A program made the translations under genes and the position numbers. A stretch of 64,000 bases of DNA from Symbiodinium natans (Eukaryota > Sar > Dinophyceae > Suessiales > Symbiodiniaceae). Location of the stretch: the NCBI GenBank assembly GCA_905221605.1, contig CAJNDS010002130.1:562001-626000 (forward strand), written 5' to 3'. Within the stretch, counting starts at the first letter, position 1; each line of letters starts with the position of its first letter. Under the pieces are notes generated by a model, which saw nothing but the letters and a program-made list of their open reading frames with translations, had not been told where the DNA came from and made no database searches. Below, in pieces: positions 8,623-20,434 of this stretch.

Positions 8623-11255
8623 GGGGAGTTGAGGCTGCTTTCGAGGGTTGTGGAGCGAAAGTCCCCCGAAAGACCTGAAGCCAAAAGCACGCTCACAGCC
8701 TCAGATTCCGACACCCTAAACCCAATCAATCTCTCAAAGCCTCAAACACCAAACAACCGGTACCCTAAAAGAGGGTAAATTTAGGGTCTAGGGGTCAAGC
8801 CTCAACCCCTAAAACCCTAAATCCCTGAAACCCTGAAACCCTCAAACCCTCAAACCCTCAAATCCTCAAACCCTCAAACCCTCAAACCCTCAAACCCTCA
8901 AGCCCTCAAACCCTCAAGCCCTCAAACCCTCAAACCCTGAAACCCTCAAACCCTCAAACCCTCAAGCCCTCAAGCCCTCAAACCCTCAAACCTTAGCAGC
9001 CGGCATGGCGAGGCTGTTGGGCCCGTGGCAGTGTGGGCGTAGACCTCAGCCACCAAGCCAGGCTGATACCATGCCAGGGTGTAGGCCTTTGGCCTTAGGC
9101 CTTAGGCCTTAGGCCTTAGGCCTTAGGCCTTAGGCCTTAGGCCTTAGGCCTTAGGCCTTAGGCCTTAGGCCTTAGGCCTTAGGCCTTAGGCCTTAGGCCT
9201 GAGGCTTGAGGCTTGAGGCTTGAGGCTTGAGGCTTTAGGGTTTAGGGTTTAGAATTTGGGGTTTGTTGAAAATGATTTTGGGTTCAGTTTCGGGGCAAGC
9301 TTCGAGTAGTGGTTTCGAGGGTTGCTCTTGAATTCTTGTGCAGGTGTTTGGGGTTTAGGGTGGGGCTTGAGGATGTCTGGTCAGTTTTTTTTTCGGGGTT
9401 TGGGGTTTAGGCTTTAGGGCCTGACATCCTTGAGCAAGCAGACAGCTGTGCATCCCGCTTGTGCATTGCAGGCCTCAAGAATGTTTCGATTTTGAAGGGT
9501 GGGGGTGCCGGGGATTGCTGCCGTAAGCCCAACACCCTGATCATCCTGAGCCCTGAAAGCCCAAAAAGCCCGAGGCCGAGCGTGCTCGACGAGCAGAGCA
9601 AGCGATGCTCCAGAAAGACTTAACCATCGAGTGCCTTGAGGCAGAGTCGTGGGCCAGGTCTCTTTGAGGGTCAACCGGTTTTCTCTGGCAGGCAGGCAGT
9701 GGCAGCTGGGGGGACAGGGGGTTGGTTAGGGGGGTGGGGGGGGGGGGGGGCTTGAAGGCCAAGAAGGACCTAGCGTTGAAGGACACGGTGTGATGTATGA
9801 ACTGCGCCCAAAGCCTAAACCCTCTCAGGCTGAAACCCAGCAGAGAAGTAACACAAGTCCAGATCCTAAGCCTAGACCACACGCCCTACCAAACACAAAA
9901 AAGGCAGGCCCAAAACTCGAAAACCCGCATACTCCCGAGCAGCGCACGCCCAAACCCAAAACCCCAGAGCCTGAACAACACCGTGCCAAAACTATGGGTT
10001 ACTGCTTAAACATTGTTCAACAGAAAGTGGCCTTTGCTTGATGTCTCGAAGAGCCCTGTCCTTGAAGCACGCTGGGATTGGGGCTGGGACAGGGGCTGGG
10101 ATAGGGGCCCTATAGTGAGCTCCCAGCGTGACTCCCAGCTTGACCTCCGAAGCCCCGCGATGCTAAGCACCAGGAGCGAGTGCGGCAGTTGGAGCAGAAG
10201 ATTGGCAGATGCAGCCAGAGCCCCCCCCTCAAGACACTGGGAGCCCCTGGTAACCCAAGCCTGGTGTGGGGTTCTGTTCTGGGGTCGCAACCTGGAGATT
10301 GCTGGTTGCAGAGATCTGTGTTGATCTAGAGGTCCTTGTAGGAATTCTACAGAAAGCTTACACCTCCATGACGTGAAGACGCGTGCGAAAGGGAAAATGT
10401 TCTGCTGCGAAGCTTGGGATGTCCCCGTATACGCTACCTAGCAGTCCTTAATGGGGATTATCGTACCCCCTTATAATCATCCCTATTGCGGACTGTTAGT
10501 ATAAGGGTGAACATCCCAAGCCGAAAGCTTGGACGCAAGGAGAAGTTCTGCGAAAGTTCCGTGCAAGTCTGACGTACCCCTGGAAGGGCCCGGCCCTCCC
10601 TGGACCCTTCAATGCTGAACTCAATCCTAAGCTCACCTCCCTCAAAACACGATCGTGCTTGTACTGAATCTTACCTTCAACCCTTCCTCATCACTCAACC
10701 CTACACTGAGTATGCACATCCGTAGACACAAGGCAAACTCCAGGAGCATAGGTTTTAGGACTCGCAGGTGCCCTGCGATTAGGCGCGCTAGAGATCCGCG
10801 AAAGGGCATCATGTTTCGACATTCATTTCCGGGACAAAGCAATTTAGATCAATTCCGGAGTGGCTCGAAGCGTTCCCTGCAATGAAGCCGGGACTCTCTG
10901 GGCTTCGCGTCAACCCTGTGCAGCGATACACGCAGATCATTTGGGGGAACATGAAGATGTCCACAATTATGCCCTGGATCCTGTTCAGATGCTCAGGCAG
11001 CAGCAACAGCTCTCTGTGCACCAACACCCGAGGCCCGCAACACGGAGAGCAGTGGTGTGTTGTGCACGGGTGTTAGGGGCCGACAGCTGCACCGAAAGCT
11101 AGTGATCGTCGGACCAGTCACTCCGGGGTAAATCCTTGGGAGATGCTGCAGGACTCAGGCCGTACGAGGCGGACGACGAAGCCTCGGAAGAAGGCGTGCC
11201 GAAACAAAGTGCCGCGGATGTGGAACAACCAGAAGTGACAATGAAGGCACTGTAG
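8623..11255 (+). CDS. Unidentified multi-exon gene rich in coiled coil
   Basis: Exon islands on one strand. 8623-8715: GELRLLSRVVERKSPERPEA... 9423-9472: DILEQADSCASRLCIA. 9575-9657: AERARRAEQAMLQKDLTIE..., donor AG|GTCTCT. 10153-10249: coiled coil with KHQERVRQLEQKIG, donor G|GTAACC. 10924-~11053: HADHLGEHEDVHNYALD with a QQQQ run. 11152-11255: acidic end LRPYEADDEASEEGVPKQ... to TAG 11253-11255. Acceptors are ctgcag or ctgtgcag type where seen. Introns hold CCCTCAA and GGCCTTA arrays and a family-B foldback at 10411. The helices suggest a coiled-coil protein; no family was recognised. Whether all islands form one gene is inference; the terminal exon is the best supported. Confidence 0.5.
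8800..8998. repeat. CCCTCAA array
   Basis: About 22 copies of ccctcaa, a variant not dominant elsewhere, with a few ccctgaa and gccctcaa units. It lies in an intron of the 8.6-11.3 kb gene model. Confidence 0.9.
9083..9245. repeat. GGCCTTA array
   Basis: About 18 perfect copies of ggcctta, then ggcttga units, then TTTAGGG. The unit GGCCTTA is palindromic in part (TAAGGCCTTA), unlike the other arrays. Confidence 0.9.
10411..10520. repeat. Foldback element, family B
   Basis: Ends cttgggatgtccccgtatac and tataagggtgaacatcccaa are inverted copies. The core has cagtccttaatgggga and its inverse. Other copies lie at 17240-17342, 19500-19592, 25556-25647, 38467-38510 (partial), 50533-50652, 50684-50763 and 50800-50872. 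Confidence 0.85.
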
Positions 11256-11337
11256 CCGAAGCCGCACAGGCAGCATGTTGGAGAGATGGAACTGCAATCC
11301 CCAAAGCATAGTTAATGTCGAGTTGGGATGCTGCGCT

Positions 11338-11408
11338 CCAACAGTTTAGGGTTTAGGGTTCAGGGTTTAGGGTTTGGGGTTTGGGGTTTAGGGTTTAGGG
11401 TTTAGGGT
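11338..11408. repeat. TTTAGGG array
   Basis: A short block right after the stop of the preceding gene model and before the possible first exon at 11416. Confidence 0.85.
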
Positions 11409-11415
11409 TAGGGTG

Positions 11416-14400
11416 ATGCATAAGTCTACAACCAAGCTTAAGCTCAGCTGGAAGGAAGTTTGCATGCTGACATGGACGCAGCAGTCGCCAAGAGCAGCTT
11501 CGCACGCAAGGGTTTCGGGGGTTTCGGGGGGTTTTAGGGGTTTTCAGGGTTTTGAGGGGTTTAGGGGGTAGCAGTTGCTTCATCTTGTGAAGCGTTAACT
11601 ACCTGTGGGCTGAGAATAGAGAGAGAATTGCAAATTCCATGATGCGGTGCACTTCTTGGCTAGTCTCCTTCATGTGTTCAGCTTTTGCATTTCTTGCCTA
11701 CAAGCCCCAGAACTATCGGAAGTGTGCGTCTTGCAGCCATGTGCAGAGTATCCCGTCGAGCAACGCTGTCTGAGATTTGTCTTTGGAGATGCACCAGTTC
11801 AATCTGATGTGGTAAGGTTTTGGGGTTGAAGCCAAGTTTCCTCAGGTCCCCCAGTGTTGTAGTTATCTGTTATACACATCGGAGTCCAAGGGACGATTCA
11901 AGAGACAGTAAAGATACTGTCTCAAACGGGAGTGTCTATATCAGCCTATATCTCCCTTGGGAATTCATTTTTTTGTTGATATAAAACCCAAGAGCATATT
12001 GTCTAAGGGGAGTATAGGCGAAGCCTAAAGCCCAGCACCTTGAGCCCTAAACCCGAGAGACCCTAAACCCTCAAACCCCTCAGAACCCTAAAAGCCCAAC
12101 AATCCCCAAATACCCCAAACCCCAAATACCCCTAATACCCCTACATACCCCAAATACCCCAAATACCCCTAAATCCCCCTAAATACCCCAACTACCTCAA
12201 GTACCCCAAGTACCCCAAATACCCAAAATACCCCAAATACCGAACTTTCAAGCCCTAAATCCCAGCTTTCCAAGGCGAAGCGCTGCTCCAGAGGATGTGT
12301 GAACCTCATTTCTTGCGCAGCCTGTTCTCCTGAGGGCTACTGGCTGGTTCTTAGTAGCGAAGGAGGGAATGAGGTACCCTACATAACCCCTTAAAGGGCA
12401 TATATAGGGTCCTACTTCCCTCAGTCCCTCTAAGAGGATAAAAATCCTTTAAAGGGCGTATGTGATGCCCTCTCCCCCCCCCCCCCCCCCCCCCCCCCCC
12501 GTGGTGTGGTTGTGGGTTGGTTTTAGGGTTTAGGGTTTAGGGTTTAGGAATTAGGGTTTAGGGTTTAGGGTTTAGGGTTCAGGGTTCAGGGTTCAGGGTT
12601 CAGGGTTTGCTGTGATAGAGCGTAGATGCTGTGAAGGTTAGGCTTTGGAACAAGCTCGAAAGCTTCGTGAGGCGCGAAGAGCAGCTTTGGCCCGATTGTG
12701 GACGACCATCTAACTTTTCTCCCACCCCACGCCGTCCCAGGCGGCAGAGCCACCCAAACCTATTCCGTTTGGGGTTTAGGCCTATACTTAGACAACAGTC
12801 CACTTCTAAAAACTTCTTCCGTTTCAGGATGTTTCGTGTCAGGGGGTTGTAAGAGGAGTCCGAGAGCCAGAGATGTGCTAACCTCCACAAGGGTGTCAGG
12901 GTCCTAGGGCACGCTGCGGCTGGGGGGCTGCGGCTGGGGGTACCCCCCCTGAAACCAGGGTCATGACCTGAAGGGTTTTCGGGCGGACGACCTGGGTCGG
13001 CTTGCACCATGGAGGTCGAGGCCTAAGGCTTGAGTTTACGGTTTTCGGGTTTGGGCTTGGGGTTCCCCCCCTGTGGTTGTGGGTAGGTTTTAGGGTTTTA
13101 GGGTTTTTGGGTTTTTGGGTTTTAGGGTTTTGGGGTTTTGGGGTTTTGGGGTTTTGGGGTTTTGGGGTTTTGGGGTTTTGGGGTTTTGGGGTTTTGGGGT
13201 TTTCGGGTTTTCGGGTTTTCGGGTTGAAGGGCCTTTGTGGGGTGGGGGGGGGGTCTTCCGTGCAATGTGGGGGTGGGGGGCGGGGTTGGGGCGGTTGGGG
13301 GGGGGTGGGGTGGGTAGGTATAGGGCCTTAACTCCCTCGATCCCGGACTAAGCAGCCCTCAGCCTCAAGCCCTAAACCCTCAGACACTGTTCCAAGACTC
13401 TGTTGTGCCGAGCCCACATACCGGCATCGATCGTCGTTCCCACTCTTTAGTGTTGGAGTGTGCGCACCATGCAGGTAGCGGCGAGGAAGTTGCAAGCGGA
13501 CCCTAAACCCTGAACCCTGAACCCTGAACCCTGAACCCTGAACCCTGAACCCTGAACCCTGAACCCTAAACCCTAGACCCTAAACCCTAAACCCTAAACC
13601 CTAAACCCTAGCACAGGTCGGCAATCGATTACTCAGCAGAGCCCGAGATGCAATGGACCGCAATGATGGCGGCGCATGAAGAGAGCAAGGACAACTGCAG
13701 TGTTTCGGGTTTAGGGTTTAGGGTTTAGGGTTTAGGGTTTGCGGTTTAGGGTTTAGGGTTTAAATTTAGGGTTTAGGGTTGAGGGTTTAGGGTTTGGGGT
13801 TGAGGGTGGCGATGTCGCTCAGCTCCAAAGATCATGCGGTAGTCAAGTCTTGGGATTCGTCAGCGTCCTAAACCCTAAACCCTAGCCCCGAAACCCCTAC
13901 GTTTGTGTTTCAGCAAACGCCTCCTGTCACGTGTCCACCTGGGGTCATCAGGGGGTTTAGGTTTTAGGGCTCAGGGCTTAGGGTTTAGGGCTATGGGTTT
14001 AGGGCTTAGGGTTGAATTATAATTAGGGGTACCTCATTGGTATCTTTATGATAAGAAGGGGATCCTATTATTCGGGGGGTCTGTATTAGGGGCCCCTTTT
14101 TTCGTAGACCCCCATCAGTTCCCCTGATGCGTCTTGAAAGTGATCCCAACGACAGCAGCGAGTCCTATGACCCGACCGGCCCTCTTCTAAACCCCAAACC
14201 CCAAACCCCAAACCCCAAACCCTAAACCCTAAACCCTAAACCCTAAACCCTAAACCCTAAACCCTCAACCCTCAACCCTCAACCCTAAACCCTAAACCCT
14301 AAACCCTAAACCCTAAACCTTTTAGGCGTTTAGGGGTTTGGGGAGTTTAGGGATTTACATAAGGGTTTGGGTTTTGGGTTTAGGGGGCTGGGGTGGTTAA

Positions 14401-15455
14401 GGGTTCCTCGCATCCATACGTGTTACTATTATTATTATGATGATGGTTATTATTATCATTAGTATTCTTCTTATTCTTATTCTTATACTTATTCTTATTC
14501 TTATTCTTATTCTTATTCTTATTCTTATTCTTAATTCTTATTTTTCTTAGTCTTCTTCTCATCCTTAAAACGTCTTGCAGTAGCACTATCAGCAAATTGC
14601 AAGGAGAAGCTATCGCAGATTGAGGACCTGGTTCGGCGTCGGATCGCCCTGGGCTCAGGTGCTTCCTTGTACTTAGGGTTCAGGGTTTAGGGTTTAGGGT
14701 TTAGGGTTTAGGGTTTAGGGTTTAGGGTTTAGGGTTTAGGGTTTAGGGTTTAGGGTTTAGGGTTTAGGGTTTAGGGTTTAGGGTTTAGGATTTAGGGTTT
14801 AGGGTGCTTGACGACTTGATCCGACACAATGCGGCCACTTCTCTAAAGCCTGGGTCCCTTTCGAGGGTCCTTTATAGGGCGGCCCCTCTTACTTAGGGTA
14901 CCCAAAAAGGGACCAGAACTCAGAGAGCTGACCATGTATGGCCCCTAATCCTAACGATCAGAACAATCCCTACAAATTTACATGCTGCAGTTCACTGTGA
15001 GGACTTGTTGTAGTGTCGTGGGGGAGTGAACTTTCGGGACAGGGAAGGTAACTCGAAGCAAAACCTTCTCGCTGTAGGAGGCGGCCGTGCAGTCAGCCGA
15101 CTGGCGCGGTTTTAGGAACTGAAGGGGTTGACCCTAGACCCTAAACCCTAAACCCTAAGCCCTAAATCCGTTGCGATGGTGTGCTTGGATATGTCCGGTG
15201 TTGCATCTTTGCGACTTCGGCATGTGCAGTGCATGTGCTGAACCCTAAATCCGACTCCCAGATGGGCCTGAACGGTTTTTGCTAAACCCTAAATCCTAAA
15301 TCCTAAACCCTAAACCCTAAACCCTAAGCCCTAAACCCTAAACCCTAATTCGTTGAGCCGCGACTCAGGATCAGCTGAAGCCGGGGGATCGGGAACTGAA
15401 GCTTTGCCGTGCTGTGCGCCATTCACTTTCTCCACTTGAAGAGTTCTTGGTCAAG
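11416..15455 (+). CDS. Unidentified multi-exon gene, tiny exons in telomere-like introns
   Basis: Supported islands. 11711-11811: ELSEVCVLQPCAEYPVEQRC..., donor GTAAGG. 12642-12710: ALEQARKLREARRAALARLW. 13384-13474: TLFQDSVVPSPHTGIDRRSH..., donor G|GTAGCG. 13617-13699: SAIDYSAEPEMQWTAMMAA... 14119-~14187: PLMRLESDPNDSSESYDPTG, starting 3 bp after a family-C foldback. 14604-14658: EKLSQIEDLVRRRIALGS, donor G|GTGCTT. 15369-15455: DQLKPGDRELKLCRAVRH..., phase 0 at both ends, donor AAG|GTTTAA running into TTTAGGG. A possible first exon begins at ATG 11416. Weaker islands lie at 14820 and 15078. Charged, helical, family unknown. Grouping into one gene rests on strand, spacing and the absence of an intervening stop exon. 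Confidence 0.45.
12055..12250. repeat. AAATACCCC-type array
   Basis: CCCTAAA units pass into aaatacccc/aagtacccc 8-9-mers, a variant with an inserted TA. A family-D-like foldback (12365-12450) and a poly-C run (12473-12500) follow. Confidence 0.8.
12520..12608. repeat. TTTAGGG/TTCAGGG array
   Basis: Eleven or so units; the last four are TTCAGGG. It is directly upstream of the exon-like island at 12642. Confidence 0.9.
13085..13225. repeat. TTTTGGGG octamer array
   Basis: About ten copies of ttttgggg with TTTTAGGG and TTTTCGGG edges. This is an 8-bp period unlike the 7-bp arrays nearby. The Gly/Phe-rich ORFs here reflect the repeat. Confidence 0.9.
13498..14335. repeat. Series of CCCTGAA, CCCTAAA and TTTAGGG blocks between exons
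   Basis: 13498-13612 is CCCTGAA then CCCTAAA; 13703-13806 is TTTAGGG; 13955-14015 is TTTAGGG/CTTAGGG; 14190-14335 is CCCCAAA, CCCTAAA and CCCTCAA. A full family-C foldback lies at 14020-14116. Exon islands occupy the gaps. Confidence 0.85.
14422..14575. repeat. TTCTTA microsatellite
   Basis: About 15 ttcttatt-type units in a pyrimidine-rich stretch after an ATT/ATG-rich start. It ends just upstream of the exon at 14604 and may serve as that exon's pyrimidine tract. Confidence 0.85.
14675..14806. repeat. TTTAGGG array
   Basis: About 18 nearly perfect TTTAGGG units directly after the donor of the exon 14604-14658. Confidence 0.95.
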
Positions 15456-15535
15456 GTTTAAACATAGGGTTTAGGGTTTAGGGTTTAGGGTTTAGGGTTT
15501 AGGGTTTAGGGTTTAGGGTTTAGGGTTTAGAAACC
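15130..15535. repeat. CCCTAAA blocks and a TTTAGGG block around an exon
   Basis: CCCTAAA at 15130-15172 and 15283-15350, TTTAGGG at 15465-15533. The 87-bp exon 15369-15455 sits between arrays of opposite orientation. Confidence 0.9.
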
Positions 15536-15629
15536 TTTGAAACCCCTGCACCCATCCAAGCCCACTGACCGCTGTGTGTCGGTGGATTCCATGTGGTCGC
15601 CAGAGTGTAGAGCTCCAAGGCCGCAGCAC

Positions 15630-15857
15630 CAGAACCACCATCAGCATCATCAGCATCATCAGCATCATCAGCATCATCAGCATCATCAGCATCATCAGCA
15701 TCATCAGCATCATCAGCATCATCAGCATCATCAGCATCATCAGCATCATCAGCATCATCAGCATCATCAGCATCATCAGCATCATCAGCATCATCAGCAT
15801 CATCATCATCAGCAGCAGCATCATCAGCATCAGCATCAGCATCAGCATCAGCATCAG

Positions 15858-15896
<39 letters not shown>

Positions 15897-15975
15897 CATC
15901 CTCATCCTCATCCTCATCCTTATCCTCCTCATGATCATCATCATCAGCAGCAGCAGCATCATCAGTATCCTTGTT
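15630..15975. repeat. CATCATCAG microsatellite
   Basis: About 17 copies of catcatcag, then CATCAG, CAT, CATCCT and CATCATCAG units. All three forward frames and one reverse frame are open across it, an effect of the 3-bp period. It may be translated within a gene, since coding-like sequence flanks it at 15537-15630, but this cannot be shown. Confidence 0.9.
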
Positions 15976-16129
15976 CCGTTCCCTGCCCTAAGCCCCAAAG
16001 CCCTAAACGATCCGCTAGGATTTTGGTGGAAAGCGACCATAGCAGCTGGAGGTACGTGGCATCTGCGTTTCCTCGCAGCGTTCTGTGCATGGCACTGAGC
16101 TTTGGTTGTGCTGTTTTGTCTAATCGCTT

Positions 16130-17200
16130 CCCCCTAATTCTAAACCCCAAACCCTGATTTTGAATATTATTTTCCCGGACCCTCCCGGCACCCAGACCAA
16201 TACTAAACCTGTTTGAGAATTCGGGGGGGGGGGGGTTGAGGGCCTCCGCCCTTGAGTTGAGCCATTAGCTTAAGGCTAGGGCTTTATTGTTTAGGACCCC
16301 CCCACCCCCCCCAATTTTGAAATTTTTCCGGTCCACGAACTTTTAACTTACGGGGGAGAGGGGTGGGTGGGTGGTTTTTAGTCATTTTAGTATTAGGGGG
16401 AAGGGATTATTGCGTATCTGTTTGCAAAGAATGACATAAGCTCGCCTCTTGGCGATCAGAGTTGCTTGGCCAATCTTAGCTGAAAAGCACGAAGTGGCCC
16501 TAAGTTGCATCCTCATCGTTTCCAGAAGCGGTTGAGGTTGCTGGTCTGGTGGGCACACAAAAACCTCACAGACCTTTTCAGGTCCTGGAAGCCTTATGGG
16601 ACCTAAACCCCAACAACGGTGTACTGTAACTCCGCGCTTTCCAAGCGTTGGGGTATAGGGCTCCCTAACGCTAAACCCTAAACCCTAAACCCTAAACACT
16701 AAACTCAAGACTCAAGGCCGAGGAAGTGGGGCCACAGCCGCTGAGTGGGTTGAGAGCGTGTTGAGTTTATGGTCTTAGCTGTGGAGTATGAGCTGCCCTT
16801 CCGCATTGAACCTGGTCCTACATGTCAAGGGTGCGATTTCTTAGTGACTCGGTTTTTGGGGATTAGGTGCTGCACGAAATTGCGGGGACCTGGACCAGAT
16901 TCGTTGAGGACAGCCCTGGATGATGAACACTAGAAGAGGGTATGCCCTCTAGAAAGAGAGGGCAGGCTGTGTTTGGGCAGCCTGTCATTGCCTTTCGCCA
17001 GTGAAATTCTGGGTTCGTGAACCATCCATCAGGCGCCTCGGTGATTCAAGGCTGCAGGTCAGCATTAGAATGTCAGATACAATGCATACTGTTCCCTGCA
17101 AAGTCCACAACCCTAAACCCTAAACCCTAAACCCTAAACCCTAAACCCTTAACCCTTAACCCCTAAGACCTAAGGAAAAGACATAGTTCGCGCCATGGGA
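16130..17200. other. Mostly unassigned sequence with small telomere-like blocks
   Basis: CCCTAAA units at 16672-16702 and 17108-17165, and a G/C homopolymer-rich stretch at 16210-16360. One 18-codon open frame near 16869-16925 (VLHEIAGTWTRFVEDSPG) ends in two TGA codons and might be an exon. No other coding signal. Confidence 0.4.
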
Positions 17201-17239
17201 GCGTGGCTGGCCTAAGGAAACCGAGTTTGTATCTCCTGA

Positions 17240-17342
17240 CTTGGGATGTTCCCCTTATGCTGACAGTCCTGATTAGGGATTATAGTTCCCCCCCCCCCCC
17301 CGCATTAAAATCCCTAGTAAGGACTGTTAGTATAGGGGGTAA
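17240..17342. repeat. Foldback element, family B
   Basis: cttgggatgttccccttatg at one end and the inverted ggactgttagtatagggggt at the other, around a poly-C centre. Confidence 0.8.
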
Positions 17343-17920
17343 GGCTGCTTCAGGAACCCGGCAAACCTGCTTAGCAGGGCCTGCAGCAACACTGCATTTA
17401 TTTTGCCTCAACAAAGAAGGCTTCGAAAGGGATTGGGCTTGATGCTCCCATGTAAGAAAGAGCCCAGACCTGATTACACAGCTGCTGTTAGCTGCCACAT
17501 CGTGCTCTTGCCTGCTCATCGCTATGGCGATGGCCAGGCGTGGCACCGGTTAGCAACGCAGCGATCTGACAGGAATCTCCCCCTCGAAAAGCCCACACTT
17601 TCCTGAACAAAGGGGCGGACAACAGCTGTGCTTTATGCAGATTGCAGCTACCACGGAAAGGCTGTTGCCTTGGAGAGGTAGTTGCTCTAACGTGGCTGGG
17701 CTGTGACTGGCTTGCGGTGGAGCAATGCCATGCCACCAGTTTGGGCGCGGATTCGCAGCGGAGCCGCAAACCAGAGCAGCCCAGACACGACTCACCAGTG
17801 CCATCGCTACTGCATGCTTCCAATGAAGACTCTCACTTTGATTGCTTTGCGAAATCGAAGTTTGCATGGTGAATTGGGGGGAAATCATCTTTGGCAAGTT
17901 GAATCGTGATTTGTCATAAG

Positions 17921-18124
17921 AGCAAGGAAGCTGATGTGTGCGGCTGTGACTTCCACAGAAAAGAAAGATGGCCCCAAACGCACCGTGCCATGTGTGTAGA
18001 CCTCACGAACATGCAGGTAGCCAGCCATGAGTTTCGCGACGCACAAGACGCCGATGTCACTGAACATCGGAAGTTCATGAAAACCCTGCGTCATCTGGCC
18101 GTGTGCCTGAATCCTGGAACCTAG
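17921..18124 (+). CDS. Possible terminal exon of an unidentified gene
   Basis: After cataag the frame SKEADVCGCDFHRKERWPQ... is open for 67 codons to TAG at 18122-18124. It has a charged, balanced composition. The 17343-17920 region upstream is open on both strands in several frames with no clear exon. Family unknown. Confidence 0.35.
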   Translation, partial: SKEADVCGCDFHRKERWPQTHRAMCVDLTNMQVASHEFRDAQDADVTEHRKFMKTLRHLAVCLNPGT

Positions 18125-19930
18125 CCTGAGCACCCTGGACTTTGAGTTGTGAACCCGCACACCCGAGCCCTAAATGTTACTGTAGCCGTAGCTCTTGATG
18201 CACTGCGCGATGGAAGTCATAATAAGGACCCCAATAAGATACCCCCAATTTCGGCAACCCCCATATGGCGCCACCGCATGACATTCTTCTTCTCACAGCT
18301 AGATGGCCAGAGGGTTTTTTGCTCAGACAGCAGCCTGGACTCTTGATGATCCCGCCAGCAGCTTCCCAAGCTCCGGATAGATGCTTTCCGTGCTCAGTGT
18401 AGCCTTGGCATACCCACAGAGGAGCACAGTGGAGTCATAGCCTCAATACAAGGCATGTTATGTGTGTGGCACCGTTTCGGGTATTTTCTGATGGGTAGTA
18501 GAGGTCATTCTCAGCTCCGTCTCAACTGTCACACGAGCCTCACGCGCACCCGCAACCCAGCTTTGCCGGCTTTGTTAAACTTGGGGAGCTCGCTGTGCAT
18601 TCCTGCTGCGCTCCTTAGAACCTGGTGGGCCCGGCGGCTTTTCCTCAGGATGCATATAGCTTACTCCTTTATAGGGCTTCTTGTTTCTCAGCCCAATGGG
18701 GCGGCTGCTGAGGTCTTAGGAGGCTACTGCAGTTTTGAGGGGTTTGGGGGGGGAGCAACTGTCCTGAATCCGTCGAGTCGAGCCAGAGAAGACTGACTCG
18801 AGCCTCTTGTTTGCGACGAAAGTGCTTCAACAGGGGTTGGCTTGACGTGCCGGACATTTGCAATTTGTAGTGACGTCCTTTTTGGGGGTAGAGTTATAAG
18901 CGCATCCCCCTGAATGCAACTGATTCGAAGAGGGCGTGGGAATGCGACATTCGCTTTTACCTGAAATGCGGCTGACGTGGAACCTGTCCCTTCGACCACA
19001 AAGCCCTACCACCTCTCCACCTTAAACTGAGGCATGCTGAGCCCCAAAGGATGTGGACGCATGAACGTGTCTTTCCTTTTTTCTAGCTGTTCGTAGTCGT
19101 GAGTACCATGCTAAACATGGCAGCTTGGAGCTTTAGTGTCGGCACGTCGGTTGTGCCCAGAGCTTTTGGGGTCTCGGGCAGCTAGGTCCGCAGTTTGCCA
19201 TGCTGCTGCTAAAGCTTTTCGGAAGCTTGCTGGAGTGCAGTGCCTGCAAGAATCCACCTGACGAGACCAACGAAGATTCGGGCATCTATCTAGAGCCTGC
19301 CTGAACCTTTCAGGATGCAAGGATGACGGGAGATGGAACGAACTCAGAGAGTAGCGTTGTTTTGCGTTTAGCACAGTCCAGCTTGATTTGTACTCGTGGT
19401 CTTCGGCAGCTTTATTGTCGGGCTCAGGCATGGCACATGAAAGATCAGCGACTACACACACTCTGAAAGCACGCCTACCCCCCGACCCCTTGAAGTCTGT
19501 ACCTGATGTTCCCCCTTATACTAACAGTCTTTAATAGGGATGATCGTACCCCCTATTATTCCTCTTGAGGACTGTTAGTATAAGGGGGAACATCTCAATC
19601 TGTACCTCAATGTTGGAGTCCACGGTGTCATCCAGGAACTGTTGCGGCTAGGCACACCCCCCCCCCCAGGAAGATCCGAAAGTCTAGCTACACCTATGTG
19701 CAACAGCTATGCAGCTAGGTTGGCTTTTGGGACATCTTGTATTTTCCTTGCCGGGGTTTATCAGAGACCCTATATATAAACTATTGTTCAAAGGGTTTAA
19801 AGGCCAACCCTATTAAGTTTGCTGCAGCCCTTTACTAGCAGAGCTTGTGGCGATGTTCACTCCACCGGAGGCCTCCTCTAGGGTTGAGGCTTCGGGGTTC
19901 TAAGGGGGGTTTTGAGGATTTCTGATTTGA
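18125..19930. other. No supported gene; two foldback remnants
   Basis: A family-C half element lies at 18222-18268 (aataaggaccccaataagat ... cggcaacccccatat) and a family-B element at 19500-19592. Several ORFs of 60-115 codons occur on both strands, but none shows a start, splice sites or a recognisable family. Confidence 0.5.
19500..19592. repeat. Foldback element, family B
   Basis: tgatgttcccccttatacta and the inverted tagtataagggggaacatct close a 93-bp palindrome around gtaccccctattatt. Confidence 0.85.
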
Positions 19931-19934
19931 GGAC

Positions 19935-20290
19935 TTCGGAAAGTTTACCCTAAACCCTAAAGGCCCTCAACCCTAAATCCTAAAGGCCCTAAACCCTAAA
20001 GGCCCTAAACCCTAAAGGCCCTAAACCCTAAAGGCCCTAAACCCTAAAGGCCCTAAACCCTAAAGGCCCTAAACCCTAAAGGCCCTAAACCCTAAACGCC
20101 CTAAACCCTAAACGCCCTAAACCCTAAACGCCCTAAACCCTAAACGCCCTAAACCCTAAACGCCCTAAACCCTAAACGCCCTAAACCCTAAACGCCCTAA
20201 ACCCTAAACCCTAAACCCTAAACCCTAAACCCTAAGCCCTAAACCCTAAACCCTAAGCCCTAAACCCTGAACCCTAAACCCTAAACCCAG
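19935..20290. repeat. Higher-order 16-mer telomere-like array
   Basis: The repeating unit is 16 bp (7 + 9): first GGCCCTAAACCCTAAA (about 8 copies), then CGCCCTAAACCCTAAA (about 8 copies), then plain CCCTAAA. The change of one base partway along indicates separate amplification of two sub-arrays. Confidence 0.9.
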
Positions 20291-20434
20291 ACTCTTCACA
20301 CCAGCTTCTTCATTGGGGTGGAACATGAGCTCTTCAGGTTTCGAAGGATGCGGCCGCGAGCACAGCAGCCGGGACAGGCCGGGGCATCCATTCCGACTTC
20401 TGGGATTTGGGGTTTCAACCCCAAAACCCTCACT

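Noticed and set aside
9083-9225. CRISPR-like array
   Set aside because: Short 7-bp tandem units without spacers; a eukaryotic simple repeat.
15537-16157. Long His-, Met- or Ile/Ser-rich ORFs in several frames
   Set aside because: They arise from the CATCATCAG microsatellite, which lacks stops in most frames. No independent sign of translation.
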